The notes: generated by a model not told the origin, from the sequence alone. Shown: positions 15,242 to 24,594, counted from the first letter of the stretch. The stretch: DNA of 64,000 nt from JAWKHR01 sp041394725 (GCA_041394725.1 JAWKHR010000025.1:31799-95798), one strand, 5' to 3'. Made by a program: numbers and translations.

Positions 15242-17455
15242 CTAGTAGCCGATCGTGAACGTCACCCGGAAGTCGCGACCCGCCTCCGGCGCGAGGTCCT
15301 TCAGGTAGTTCAGGTGGTTGCGATAGACCGTGTTGCCGGCGTTGTCGAGCCGAGCGGCGATCGTGTTCGTCGTCCGCCCCGCCACGAACGACCAGGCCGC
15401 GAAGCACTTCACCAGCGTGTAGCCGTCGGTCGCGGTCTCGCCGACCGGGCCCGTGTCGGTCTCGACCAGGAAGATCCGGTTCTGCTTCGCCGTGATCGTG
15501 GTGTCCACGCCCGCCTGGAAGGCGTCCCTCTTGTAGGTCACGCCGAGGCGGCCGCGCAGCGGCGGCATGCGCGGCAGCGGGACGTCCAGGTCGGTGAGCT
15601 GGCCGTGGACGTAGTCGAGACCGCCCTCGATCCAGAGCGGTGCCGCGACGTTGACGTCCACGTGCGACTCGATGCCCTGCAGCGTCGCCTGACCCTGGGC
15701 GAAGAACGTCACCGGCAGGTCGTCCTCGACCTCGTCGGTGTAGCCCCGGTACACGAAGTCGTCCACCCGGTTGATGAAGTAGGTGATCTCGCCCTGCACG
15801 CGGGCCTGCTGCCACCGGAACGACGCATCGAAGCCGAGGCCGTGTTCCGAGTCGAGCTGGTCGTTGCCCTGCTCGAAGGCGTTGTTGCCCGCGTGCGGTC
15901 CCAGGAAGTACAGCTCCTCGAGCGCCGGGTTCCGCGAGGCACGCGCCAGGCTGAAGGCGACCGTCGTCGCGTCGGTCGGATGCACCAGCAGGCCGAGCGA
16001 CCCGGAGAAGTTGGTGAACGTCCGTGGCGTCAGGCCACCCTCAGGGTCGAACGACGTGTGATCGACGCGGCCGCCGAACTGGAAGGTCACGTGCGGCGAG
16101 AACGCGGCCTCTTCGTAGAGGTACGCCGCGCCCGCCTTCTGGCTGACCGGCGGCGAGAGTGCTTCCTCACCCTCGGCCGAGAACGACCGCGTGAGCCCCC
16201 AGACGCCGACCGTGCCGTGGAGCCGCCCGACCTGCTTGTGGTTCAGCTTCAGCTCGAACTCGTTCGTGTCGTTCAGGAAGGAGGTCGCGACCTCGTTGCC
16301 GTCGAGCTCGTCGTGCGCGTAGCGGCGCACGGCGGCCGTCGCGCGGACGGACTCGAACGGGCCGGGCAGGCCGCGTCGCTCGGCGCGGACGTCGAACCGC
16401 TTGCGCCGCGGGTCGAGGCTGGTCTCGCCCTCCTCGACGAACGGGATGCCGTAGTGGGTCCGGTCGTAGCCGAAGCTCGCGCCCACGTAGCCCCTGGACC
16501 CGACGTACGAGGCGCCGGCCTGCACGAACCCGCCGCGCGAGAACGAGTTGGGCACGTCGCCGTCCGGGCTCGCGTAGTCCCCGGACCGACGGCCGCTCGC
16601 GCTGAAGTGCACGGCCAGCGGGCCGCGCCCGGCCGTGACGCTGCCGGCACCTCCGCCCCCCGGCGCGGCCGAGGAGGAGTCCAGCGTGATCGTCCCGGTC
16701 GGCGTCGCCACGGGCTTCGTCGGGATGTCGTCGGTGATCACGTTGACGAGGCCGCCAATCGCGTTCGACCCGTAGAGCAGCGTCGCCGGCCCGCGCACGA
16801 CCTCGATCTTCTCGGCGCTCGCGGGGTTGACGTTCACGCCGTGGTCGCCCGACTGGCTCGAGAGGTCGCCCATGCGGTTGCCGTCCTCGAGGACGAGCAC
16901 GCGATCGCCGTCGAGGCCGCGGATGACCGGCCGCGACGGGCCCGGGCCGAAGCTGCGCGAGGCCATGCCCGGCTGGTTCTCCAGCGTCAGGCCCAGCGTG
17001 GACTGGAGCTGTTTCGCCAGGTCCTGGCCGCCCAGCACGACGGTCGGCTGGTAGGAGTCGAAGGCGCTGCGCGGGTCCGGGCTCACCGAGACGACCTCGG
17101 AGAAGTGCGGGTCGGCCGCGAGCGTGACGTCCACGGGCGGCGCCGACGTCCCGACGGTCAGTTCCGTCCGGGTCGTCAGGTAGCCGTCGGCGGTGATCAC
17201 GAGGTGATAGGTACCCGGCGGCACTGCCGGGATCGAAAACCGGCCGTCGGGGTCGGTGACCGTGGCCTTCGTGGCCTGCGGACCTTCGAGGACGACGGCG
17301 GCGTTGGCGACGGGCCGGCCGGCGGCGGTCTTCACCGTGCCGGCGACCGAGGCGGCCTGGGCAGCGGCCGCGCGCGCCGCGGCGGGCGCGAGGAGGATCG
17401 TGAGTGCGACGGTGACAACGAGACGGGCATGAGAACGGATGAGGAATGCGGTCAT
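15242..17455 (-). CDS. TonB-dependent outer-membrane receptor
   Basis: 737 residues. It has a Sec signal peptide (to about residue 31, ending AAARAAAAQA), a carboxypeptidase-regulatory-like domain (SVAGTVKTAAGRPVANAAVV, about 34-115), a plug domain (about 130-250: SFGPGPSRPVIRGLDGDRVL and PASAEKIEVVRGPATLLYGS) and a 22-strand type barrel ending in the aromatic FRVTFTIGY. It imports a large or scarce ligand across the outer membrane with TonB energy. Barrel loops such as THYGIPFVEEGE look like those of ZnuD-type zinc receptors, and metal-transport genes lie nearby, so zinc or a metallophore is a plausible ligand; this is inference. It diverges from the LytS kinase. Confidence 0.9.
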   Translation of the reverse strand: MTAFLIRSHARLVVTVALTILLAPAAARAAAAQAASVAGTVKTAAGRPVANAAVVLEGPQATKATVTDPDGRFSIPAVPPGTYHLVITADGYLTTRTELTVGTSAPPVDVTLAADPHFSEVVSVSPDPRSAFDSYQPTVVLGGQDLAKQLQSTLGLTLENQPGMASRSFGPGPSRPVIRGLDGDRVLVLEDGNRMGDLSSQSGDHGVNVNPASAEKIEVVRGPATLLYGSNAIGGLVNVITDDIPTKPVATPTGTITLDSSSAAPGGGGAGSVTAGRGPLAVHFSASGRRSGDYASPDGDVPNSFSRGGFVQAGASYVGSRGYVGASFGYDRTHYGIPFVEEGETSLDPRRKRFDVRAERRGLPGPFESVRATAAVRRYAHDELDGNEVATSFLNDTNEFELKLNHKQVGRLHGTVGVWGLTRSFSAEGEEALSPPVSQKAGAAYLYEEAAFSPHVTFQFGGRVDHTSFDPEGGLTPRTFTNFSGSLGLLVHPTDATTVAFSLARASRNPALEELYFLGPHAGNNAFEQGNDQLDSEHGLGFDASFRWQQARVQGEITYFINRVDDFVYRGYTDEVEDDLPVTFFAQGQATLQGIESHVDVNVAAPLWIEGGLDYVHGQLTDLDVPLPRMPPLRGRLGVTYKRDAFQAGVDTTITAKQNRIFLVETDTGPVGETATDGYTLVKCFAAWSFVAGRTTNTIAARLDNAGNTVYRNHLNYLKDLAPEAGRDFRVTFTIGY

Positions 17456-17645
17456 GGCTCTGTGCCGGTTGTAACAGCCGGCGGCAGGCCGCACGAGCGT
17501 TGCCCAACGGGCAGTCAGAATCCGCCGGTGAGTGGACCGCGAGTGCGCGTCGCCGGCCCGTGAGCCATCGGTGCGACCGACGCGCCGGCCATCGGCGCCG
17601 GTGAACCATTCACCTGCCGAAAACGACCGCACGGGGGGCTGACGT

Positions 17646-17673
17646 CGCCATCCGGAGATGGCGTCACTACAAT
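17646..17673 (+). promoter_or_regulatory. Promoter of the LytS/LytTR operon with a dyad
   Basis: A perfect 7-bp dyad CGCCATC-CGGA-GATGGCG (17646-17663) sits where the -35 region should be, followed by TACAAT (17668-17673) six bases before the GTG start. The dyad could be an operator for the LytTR regulator or form a hairpin. No good -35 was found. The rest of the 224-bp gap back to the TonB receptor start shows nothing else clear. Confidence 0.5.
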
Positions 17674-17679
17674 GACGCG

Positions 17680-19632
17680 GTGACTCCGCCGGTGACCGGC
17701 CTCGTCGTCGACGCCATCGGCTTCCTCACGGGGACCGCGCTCTACCTGATGCTGCTGTCGCTCGTCTGGCGGGAGCGCGCGGCCGAGGGCGCGCCGCTGC
17801 TCTCGCGCCGGGGCCGGCTGCCGCTGCTCACCGGCCTGTGCGGCGTCGCCTGGAACGTCGGCGCGTTCGTGTCGTTCGCGAGCCGCATGATGGGGACGTC
17901 GGCGCCGTCCCCCGTCCTGGTGGCCGTCGCGTTCGGCGCGCTCGGGTGTCTGCCCGCGGTGGTCGTGCACGCGCTGGTCGAGGGGCGCGAGGCGCAGCAC
18001 GGACGCACGGGCGGCCGCGTGCTCGTCGTCAGCGCCTACGGGCTCAGCATTGCCGCGGTGCTGCTGCACCTGGCGGCCGCGTTCCGCGGGCAGGTCGTGC
18101 CGTCGCGCGCGGCGCTGTGGCTGCTGACCGGCGGCTTCGGCGTGCTCATGGTCGCGCTGCTCGTCATCACGCGCCCGCAGGCGATCGGCCGGCGGGGCGT
18201 CTGGGTGGCCGGCCTGTCGCTGTTCGCCGTCTCGGCGCTGCACTTCGGCAGCCACGCCGGGGACTCGCACGAAGCCTGGTGGGTGGAACTCATCGGCCAC
18301 CACGCGTCGCTGCCGCTGGCGCTCGCGATCCTCCACCAGGACTACCGGTTCGCGCTGGCCGATCTCTTCCTCAAGCGCGCGATCGCGCTGCTCCTGCTGA
18401 TGGGGGTCACGCTGCTGGCGCTCTCGGCCTGGGCGACGCCGCTGCTGCAGGAGCGCGAGGGCGGCCTGCCACTCGACCCCGGCGCGACCGCGGTGCTCGT
18501 CGCGTTGTGGATGCTGACCGCGCTCGTCTACCCGCTGCTGCGGCGCGCGGCCGACGCGTTCGTGGATCGGGTCGTGCTGCGGCGTCCCGACTATCCGGCG
18601 GTGCAGGCCGCCCTGGCCGGGGACCTCGAGGCCGACGACACCGAAGCCGCCATCCACGCGCGCCTCGTCGGCGTGCTGGGGTCGGCGATCGGCGCGGAGG
18701 AAGTCGCCCTCGCGCCCGATCCGCTGCCCGGGCGAGACGCCCGGCTGGTCGTGGCGGGTGCCGCGTTGCGGGCCCTCGACGATCCGCCGCGGGTCTTCCT
18801 GCTCCGGCTCGCCACGGTGGATCCGCCGTATCGCGCGGTCGCCTGCGGCCGCCTGGCGGCGGGGCGCCGGCTGCTCTCCGACGAGGCCGGCTTCCTCGAG
18901 ACCGTCGCGCGACTCGCCTCGCGGCGGATCGACGCGGTGCGGGTGGCGCAGGAGCGGCTCGAGCGCAACCTGCGCGAGCAGGCCATGCACCGGCTCGCGA
19001 CCGAGGCCGAGCTGCGCGCGCTGCGCGCGCAGCTCAACCCCCACTTCCTGTTCAACGCGCTGACCACGATCGGCTACCTCGTGCAGGCGGCGCCGGCGCG
19101 CGCGCTCGAGACGCTGCTCCGCCTGACCCACGTCCTGCGCGGCGTGCTGCGACGCACGACGACCGAGTTCTCGACGCTCGACGAAGAGGTCGCCTTCATC
19201 CGCGCGTACCTCGAGATCGAGCAGGCGCGCTTCGAGGAACGGCTGACCGTCACGATCGACGTGGCCGCCGACGCCGGCGCGGCGCGGGTGCCGACGTTGC
19301 TCCTGCAGCCGCTCGTCGAGAACGCCATCAAGCACGGCCTGACGGGATGCCCGGAAGGCGGGCGGGTCAGGCTGGCGGCACGGCGCGAGGACGACGGCCT
19401 CGTGATCGACGTCACCGACTCGGGAACCGGGTTCGATCCGGCGGCGGTGCACCGCGGCGTCGGGCTCACCAGCGTGCGCCAGCGGCTCGCCGCGCACTTC
19501 GGCGCGCGTGCGTCCATGACGATTGACAGCACGCCCGGCCGGGGGAGCGCCATCCGGTTGCAGCTGCCGTTCGCCGAGGGAGCGAGCGGGGCGGTCGCGA
19601 CGACCCGCCGCGGCCGGAGGCGTGCCGGGTGA
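17680..19632 (+). CDS. LytS-family membrane sensor histidine kinase
   Basis: 650 residues with a GTG start directly after a TACAAT hexamer (probably leaderless). The N-terminal third has about seven to eight membrane segments (to about residue 265) in place of a periplasmic domain. A GAF-like linker region follows, then the HisKA-type LytS box LRAQLNPHFLFNAL with the phosphorylated His455, and an HATPase domain with LLLQPLVENAIKHG (N box) and DSGTGFDP (G box). It phosphorylates the LytTR regulator encoded next to it (GTGA overlap). The ligand is unknown. Its place between a TonB receptor and metal-uptake genes suggests, but does not prove, metal or wall sensing. Confidence 0.92.
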   Translation: MTPPVTGLVVDAIGFLTGTALYLMLLSLVWRERAAEGAPLLSRRGRLPLLTGLCGVAWNVGAFVSFASRMMGTSAPSPVLVAVAFGALGCLPAVVVHALVEGREAQHGRTGGRVLVVSAYGLSIAAVLLHLAAAFRGQVVPSRAALWLLTGGFGVLMVALLVITRPQAIGRRGVWVAGLSLFAVSALHFGSHAGDSHEAWWVELIGHHASLPLALAILHQDYRFALADLFLKRAIALLLLMGVTLLALSAWATPLLQEREGGLPLDPGATAVLVALWMLTALVYPLLRRAADAFVDRVVLRRPDYPAVQAALAGDLEADDTEAAIHARLVGVLGSAIGAEEVALAPDPLPGRDARLVVAGAALRALDDPPRVFLLRLATVDPPYRAVACGRLAAGRRLLSDEAGFLETVARLASRRIDAVRVAQERLERNLREQAMHRLATEAELRALRAQLNPHFLFNALTTIGYLVQAAPARALETLLRLTHVLRGVLRRTTTEFSTLDEEVAFIRAYLEIEQARFEERLTVTIDVAADAGAARVPTLLLQPLVENAIKHGLTGCPEGGRVRLAARREDDGLVIDVTDSGTGFDPAAVHRGVGLTSVRQRLAAHFGARASMTIDSTPGRGSAIRLQLPFAEGASGAVATTRRGRRRAG

Positions 19633-20414
19633 GTCCCGAGCCGCTGCGCGTCGTCATTGCGGATGACGAACGGCCGGCGCGGGCCTACCTCGCCTCGGTC
19701 CTGCGCGCGATCGGCGGCTGCACCGTGGTCGCCGAGGCGGCCAACGGCGCCGAGGCCGTGCGGGCGATCGAGCACGTCCGCCCCGACGTCGCGCTGCTCG
19801 ACCTGCAGATGCCCGAGGTGGACGGCCTGAGCGTCGTGCGGCTCGTCCGGCGACGGTTCCTGCCTCTGGTGATCTTCGTCACGGCCTACGACGAGTACGC
19901 CGTGCAGGCCTTCGAGCTCAACGCGGTGGACTACCTCACCAAGCCCGTCGCCGAGGCGCGACTGCGCGAGGCGCTCGACCGCGCCCGCGAGCGGCTGGAC
20001 CACCAGGACCTGCGCGAACGGGCCGCGGCGGGACTGCGCGGGGCCGTCGGGGCCTTTGATCGCGCGGCGGCGGGCGGCTACCTGGAGCGCATTCCTGTCC
20101 GGCAGCGCGAGGACATCGTGCTGGTGCCCGTCGCCCAGGTGGCCTCCATCGTCGCCGACGGCGAGCTGCTGCACCTGACCACCGCGAGACAGGAGCGGTT
20201 CACGCTGGCGCACCGGCTGAAGGACCTCGAGGCGCGGCTCGATCCGGGACGGTTCATCCGGCTCGGTCGGGGCACTCTCGCCAACATCCAGCACATCACC
20301 CGGGTCACCCCGCTGGCCGGCGGGATGTACACGGTCACACTCCAGAACGGCCAGGAACTGGACGTCAGTCGCATCCAGTCGCGCCTGCTCCGGGGGCGTC
20401 TCCTCCGGCTCTGA
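19629..20414 (+). CDS. LytTR-family response regulator
   Basis: 261 residues, GTG start overlapping the kinase stop. The receiver domain (about 5-120) has the acidic pair in VIADDERPAR, the phosphorylated Asp58 in VALLDLQMPEVDGL, and a conserved Lys in NAVDYLTKPVAEARLREAL. The C-terminal LytTR DNA-binding domain (about 155-258) has VASIVADGELLHLTT, HRLKDLEARLDPGRFIRLGR and LANIQHITRV. It would bind pairs of about 9-bp sites upstream of its targets. A stem-loop follows the stop codon, so the two-gene operon probably ends here. Confidence 0.93.
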   Translation: MSPEPLRVVIADDERPARAYLASVLRAIGGCTVVAEAANGAEAVRAIEHVRPDVALLDLQMPEVDGLSVVRLVRRRFLPLVIFVTAYDEYAVQAFELNAVDYLTKPVAEARLREALDRARERLDHQDLRERAAAGLRGAVGAFDRAAAGGYLERIPVRQREDIVLVPVAQVASIVADGELLHLTTARQERFTLAHRLKDLEARLDPGRFIRLGRGTLANIQHITRVTPLAGGMYTVTLQNGQELDVSRIQSRLLRGRLLRL

Positions 20415-20473
20415 GCCTCTCCGGCGAGCGGTCCCGCAGCGGCCGCCGGTGGTCCGGGAGGGCCGGCGAGTGG

Positions 20474-20498
20474 GCGGGCGCGCCTTGCGCCGGCCCGC
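20474..20498 (+). terminator. Stem-loop after the LytTR gene
   Basis: GCGGGC-GCGC, loop CTT, GCGC-(CG bulge)-GCCCGC: ten base pairs with a two-base bulge, 60 bp after the response regulator stop. There is no T-run. A TAGAGT hexamer (possible -10 for the next gene) follows within ten bases. Confidence 0.4.
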
Positions 20499-20528
20499 TC
20501 CGGCGTTCTAGAGTGGCGTCAGACGACC

Positions 20529-20897
20529 ATGGTGACGCTGCTGCGACGCGTGGGGTGCCTGGCGGCTCTGGTGAGCTTCCTGGCCGGCGCCGCCACGCCG
20601 TTCGTCGCCGTGCACGCGGCCAACGACCCGGATCTGGCCTACGCGGGCGTCGAGGTCCTCGGCGCGCACGTCGAACGCCGGGTCGGGCCCGTCAAGCCGG
20701 CGGTCGCGCCGGAGCACTGCGCGCTCTGCCACTGGCTCCAGGCGCTCGGCACCGCGCGCCTCGAGGCGGCGGTGCACCGGATCAGCGTGACGCCGTCGGT
20801 GCAGTTCGTCCGCATCCCGCAGGCCGCGCCCATCCACGCCTCCGGCTTCCGGCCACGCGCCTCCCGCGCGCCGCCGTCCGTTCCCGCCACGCTCTAG
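20529..20897 (+). CDS. Small secreted Cys/His protein, DUF2946-like
   Basis: 122 residues. It starts with a Sec signal peptide (MVTLLRRVGCLAALVSFLAG, cleaved near VHA). The centre carries EHCALCHWLQALG, a His-Cys-x2-Cys-His cluster that could bind metal or heme. The C-terminus has the basic, proline-rich end PRASRAPPSV. This layout (signal peptide, mid H-C-x2-C, RxPP near the end) is like DUF2946 proteins, which are often encoded beside metal receptors. It precedes a porin-like gene and a metal ABC transporter in the same direction, which supports a periplasmic metal role. The function is inference. Confidence 0.65.
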   Translation: MVTLLRRVGCLAALVSFLAGAATPFVAVHAANDPDLAYAGVEVLGAHVERRVGPVKPAVAPEHCALCHWLQALGTARLEAAVHRISVTPSVQFVRIPQAAPIHASGFRPRASRAPPSVPATL

Positions 20898-21095
20898 CTC
20901 GGCTCCCGTTTTCATCCGAGTCGTGATGCCCGGCCGTGGTCGGGCTGCATGCCCGCAGGGCCGGCGCCGCCGGCACCGCCGGGACGCTCGGGACGCCAGG
21001 CCGACACCGGCGCGCTCGCCCCCGTCACGACGGGCGGCACGCGACCGGACATCCCGGGACGTCGGTCCCGCTTGCCGCTATCGAGAGGTCGCCGT

Positions 21096-22764
21096 ATGTC
21101 GCACGCCCGTTCCGTCATCACCACGTGCACCGCCGCACTGCTGGCCGTCGCCGTGGCGTCTTCCGCCGAGGCCCAGTCGGGGCCGAAGGCAGCCGAGGTG
21201 TCGTCCACGTCGACGACGCCACAGTCCGTCGAGGTGCCGGCGCCGCTGCCCGCCGTGCCCGCCACCACCGCGCCAGCGACGGCCGTGCCGGTTGCCGCCG
21301 CGCCGGCGACAGCCGTGGCGGCCACCGCCGCACCGCTACCCGTCGTGCCGGCCACCGCCGCGCCGATCCCTGCCGGCGTCGCGTCGTCGTCCGGCATCGA
21401 GGCGGTGCGCGAGGAACTCGCGCAGTTGCGCGCCGAGTTCGACGCGGTCCGCCGGCAGTACGACGACCGGCTCGTCGCGCTCGAACAGCGGCTGCAGCAG
21501 CTCGCCGCCGGTCCGGCGTCGCCCGCGCCCGATCGGCGGTCGCCACGCCGGCGACCGAGGCGCCAGCTCGCGCCATGGCGCCGACCGGGCGAACCCGCGT
21601 CCGCGGCGCCGACGCCGGCGAACCCGCGTCCGCGGCGCCGGCGCCGGCCGAACCCGCGTCCGCATGGCGCCGACGCCGGGCGAACCCGCGTCCGCGGCGC
21701 CGGCGCCGGCCGAACCCGCGTCCGCGGCGCCCGCCTCGGCCATCGTCCAGGGCGTGCCCGCCGGGTCCAGCAAGGTGTTCAATCCGGACACGTCGATCAT
21801 CGGCAATTTCATCGCCGCGGGCGGGAAGAACCCGAACGGTGACGCGCCGTCGCTCTCGCTCGCCGAGGCGGAGATCGCGTTCCAGGCGGTCGTCGATCCC
21901 TACGCGCGTGCCGACTTCTACCTCGGCGCCAGCTCCGAGGGCCTCAGCATCGAGGAGGGATTCATCACGTTCACGACGCTGCCGGCGAACCTGCTGCTCA
22001 AGGTCGGCAAGGTCAAGGCGCAGTTCGGCAAGGCGAACACGCTCCACTCACACCAGTTGCCGTACATCGACACGCCGCTCGTGCTGCAGAACCTCGTCGG
22101 CGGCGAGGAGGGGCTGTCGGACAGCGGGTTCTCGCTGTCGCACCTCATCCAGAATCCCTTCCTCTATCTGGACGTCACGGGCGAGGTGTTCGCCGCGAAC
22201 TCGGACGTGTTCCAGAGCCCGGAGCGCTCGAAGCTGAACTACGTGGGCCACGTCCGCGCCTATCGGGACCTGACCGAGGCCACCAACCTGGATTTCGGCG
22301 CCTCGTTCGCGTTCGGCCCCACCGACGTCAACCCGGCCGACTTCGGTGACCCGGGCAGCGACCGGGTGCTCAACAAGAAGATGTACGCCGTGGATGCGAC
22401 GTTCCGCTACCGGCCGCTGCGCCGGGCCATCTACCATCGGCTGAACCTCCGCACCGAGCTCATCTGGAGCCGGCAGGACCTGCCCCTCGGGCAACAGGCC
22501 GACGCCTTTGGCGTATACGGACTGGGGGAGTACCAGATGAACCGCCGCTGGTACATCGGGGCCCGGTTCGATCGATCGGGCCGCGCGCTCGAGCCTGATC
22601 TGGTGGATACGGGCGGGTCGGTCTTCCTGACCTACTGGCCCTCGGAGTTCAGCCAGATCCGCGGCCAGTTCCGGCGGACGAACTACGGCGACGGCATTCG
22701 CGCCAACGAGTTCTTCCTGCAGTTCAACTTCGCGATTGGCGCGCACGGCGCGCATCCCTTCTAA
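21096..22764 (+). CDS. Outer-membrane porin-like protein, frameshifted in its linker
   Basis: The N-terminus is in one frame: MSHARSVITTCTAALLAVAV signal peptide ending ASSAEA, a Pro/Ala/Val-rich tether, and a coiled coil (EAVREELAQLRAEFDAVRRQ, about 100-140). The C-terminal beta-barrel, from VQGVPAGSSKVFNPDTSIIG to FFLQFNFAIGAHGAHPF, is in another frame. The shift happens in a repeated EPASAAPAPA linker at about 21530-21690, where the phase changes several times, net one extra base. The body (YARADFYLGASSEGLSIEEG; GKVKAQFGKANTLHSHQLP) resembles a family I have seen beside zinc transporters. It may be a real pseudogene, a variable gene or a sequence error. It runs into the ZnuA-like gene. Confidence 0.7.
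21578..21732. repeat. Five tandem ~30-bp repeats encoding a Pro/Ala linker
   Basis: Each unit contains GAACCCGCGTCCGCG preceded by a GCGCCGxCGCCGG tract and would encode EPASAAPAPA. The GAACCC landmarks start at 21591, 21620, 21650, 21682 and 21712, so spacings are 29, 30, 32 and 30. The unequal lengths cause the phase changes that break the porin gene. Confidence 0.85.
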
Positions 22765-22784
22765 GGCCACGCAAGCGAGGACCC

Positions 22785-23750
22785 ATGACGACCATGATCA
22801 AGACGACGACCAGCCTGCGGCGGCGTGCCGCCCGGGCGCTGACGATGGCCCTCGGGCTGGTGGCGCTGGCGGCGCCGGCGGCGCGCGCCGAGCTGCGTGT
22901 CGTGACGACGACCGAGGACCTGGCCGCGCTCACGCGTGAGGTGGGCGGCGACAAGGTGCACGTGGTGGCCATCGCGAAGGGCTACCAGGACCCGCACTTC
23001 GTCGATCCCAAGCCGAGCTTCATCCTCGAGGTCAGCCGCGCCGACCTGCTGATCGTGGTCGGTCGCGAGCTGGAGATCGGCTGGCTGCCGCCGCTCATCT
23101 CGAGCAGCCGCAACAGCAAGGTGCAGGTGGGCGCGAACGGCTACCTCGACGCCTCGCTGAACGTGAAGATCCTCGAGATCCCGACCGGGCAGATCACGCG
23201 CGCGATGGGCGACGTGCATCCGCAGGGCAACCCGCACTACTGGCTCGACCCGAACAACGGCCGGCTGATCGCGCAGGCGATTCGCGACAAGCTCACCGAG
23301 CTGCAGCCGGCCGACAAGGCCTACTTCGACCAGCACTACGCGGACTTCGACCAGCGGCTCGCCGCGGCCGAGAAGCGCTGGGAGGCCGCGCTCGCGCCGT
23401 ACAAGGGCGCCAAGCTCGTCACCTACCATCGTTCGTGGCCGAACTTCATGGAACGCTTCGGCCTCGACGTGATGGGCTACGTGGAGCCGAAGCCGGGCAT
23501 CCCGCCCTCGCCCGCGCACACGATCGACCTCATCGGCGCGATGAAGGCGCAGAACGTGAAGCTGATCGTGGTCGAGCCCTACTTCGACAAGCGGACGCCG
23601 CAGTCGATCGCGAACCAGGTGGGCGGCGGGCAGGTGCTCGAGCTGTCGCCCTCGGTGGGCGGGCAGCCGAACACCGAGACCTACATCAAGCTGTTCGACT
23701 ACAACGTGCAGGTGCTGGTCGACGCACTGAAGAAGACGACGGGGCGGTAG
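22785..23750 (+). CDS. Metal ABC transporter substrate-binding protein (ZnuA/TroA-like)
   Basis: 321 residues, exported (signal peptide ending APAARA). The cluster A-I fold is clear: ELRVVTTTEDLAALTREVGG at the mature end, then candidate metal ligands His in DPHFVD, His in NPHYWLDPNN, His in VTYHRSW and an acidic residue in VVEPYFDKRT. This is the ligand pattern of zinc or manganese binding proteins. The His-rich acidic loop of E. coli ZnuA is absent. The protein delivers the metal to the permease encoded 7 bp downstream. An ATPase partner is not encoded in this cluster. The gene follows the porin-like gene by 20 bp. Confidence 0.9.
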   Translation: MTTMIKTTTSLRRRAARALTMALGLVALAAPAARAELRVVTTTEDLAALTREVGGDKVHVVAIAKGYQDPHFVDPKPSFILEVSRADLLIVVGRELEIGWLPPLISSSRNSKVQVGANGYLDASLNVKILEIPTGQITRAMGDVHPQGNPHYWLDPNNGRLIAQAIRDKLTELQPADKAYFDQHYADFDQRLAAAEKRWEAALAPYKGAKLVTYHRSWPNFMERFGLDVMGYVEPKPGIPPSPAHTIDLIGAMKAQNVKLIVVEPYFDKRTPQSIANQVGGGQVLELSPSVGGQPNTETYIKLFDYNVQVLVDALKKTTGR

Positions 23751-23757
23751 CCATCCG

Positions 23758-24594
23758 ATGGACACACTGACGATTCTGCAGTTCCTGGCCGCGCCGATCG
23801 CGGCCAGCCTCATCATTGCGGGAATCCACGCGTATCTCGGCCTGCACGTCGTCGAGCGGGGAGTCATCTTCGTGGACCTCTCGCTCGCCCAGATCGCGTC
23901 GCTCGGCGCCGCGATCGGCGTGTTCCTGGGCTACGACCCGCACGCGCCGGCCATCTACTGGATGAGCCTCGCGTTCACGCTGGTGGGCGCGCTGATCTTC
24001 GCGATGATCAAGGGGCACGAGGCGGACATCCCGCAGGAGGCGATCATCGGCATCTCCTACGCGGTGGCCTCGGCGGCGGTCATCCTCGTGATGAGCCAGT
24101 CGACCGGCGAGAGCGAGCACCTGCGCGACATGCTCGTGGGCAACATCCTCGCCGTGCAGTGGCCTGAGGTGTGGCTCACGGCGGGCGTCTACGCGGTGCT
24201 GGGCGCGTTCCACTTCGTCTTCCGGAAGCGCTTCCTCGAGATCTCGCTCGACGCGCGTGGCGCCGAAGCGCGGGGCATTCCGGTCCGGTTCTGGGACTTC
24301 CTGTTCTATGCCTCCTTCGGCTTCGTCGTCACCCGGTCGGTCGCGATCGCCGGCGTGCTGCTCGTGTTCTGCTACCTGATCGTGCCGTCGGTCGGCGCGA
24401 TGCTGTGGGCGAAGCGCATCGGATCGCGCCTCGCCATCGGCTGGGTCATGGGCGTGGTCGTGTCGATGCTCGGGATGTACTTCTCGGTGCAGTTCGACCT
24501 GCCGACGGGCGCCGCGATCGTCTGCACGTTCGGCCTGGTCCTAATCGTCATGGCGCTCACGCGGCCGTTCGTTCTCAGACGCAGTCAGCCCTGA
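23758..24594 (+). CDS. Metal ABC transporter permease (ZnuB-like)
   Basis: 278 residues with about eight membrane segments of the ABC-3 permease family. Segments such as HVVERGVIFVDLSLAQIASLG (the ZnuB-type GxxxVDLSLAQ motif), MLVGNILAV and VAIAGVLLVFCYLIVPSVGAM are typical. It forms the membrane channel through which the binding protein hands over Zn2+ or Mn2+. Neither side carries an ATP-binding cassette gene, so the ATPase must come from elsewhere in the genome or be shared. The start ATG is 7 bp after the binding-protein stop. A 214-bp gap follows with no gene and no obvious terminator. Confidence 0.9.
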   Translation: MDTLTILQFLAAPIAASLIIAGIHAYLGLHVVERGVIFVDLSLAQIASLGAAIGVFLGYDPHAPAIYWMSLAFTLVGALIFAMIKGHEADIPQEAIIGISYAVASAAVILVMSQSTGESEHLRDMLVGNILAVQWPEVWLTAGVYAVLGAFHFVFRKRFLEISLDARGAEARGIPVRFWDFLFYASFGFVVTRSVAIAGVLLVFCYLIVPSVGAMLWAKRIGSRLAIGWVMGVVVSMLGMYFSVQFDLPTGAAIVCTFGLVLIVMALTRPFVLRRSQP

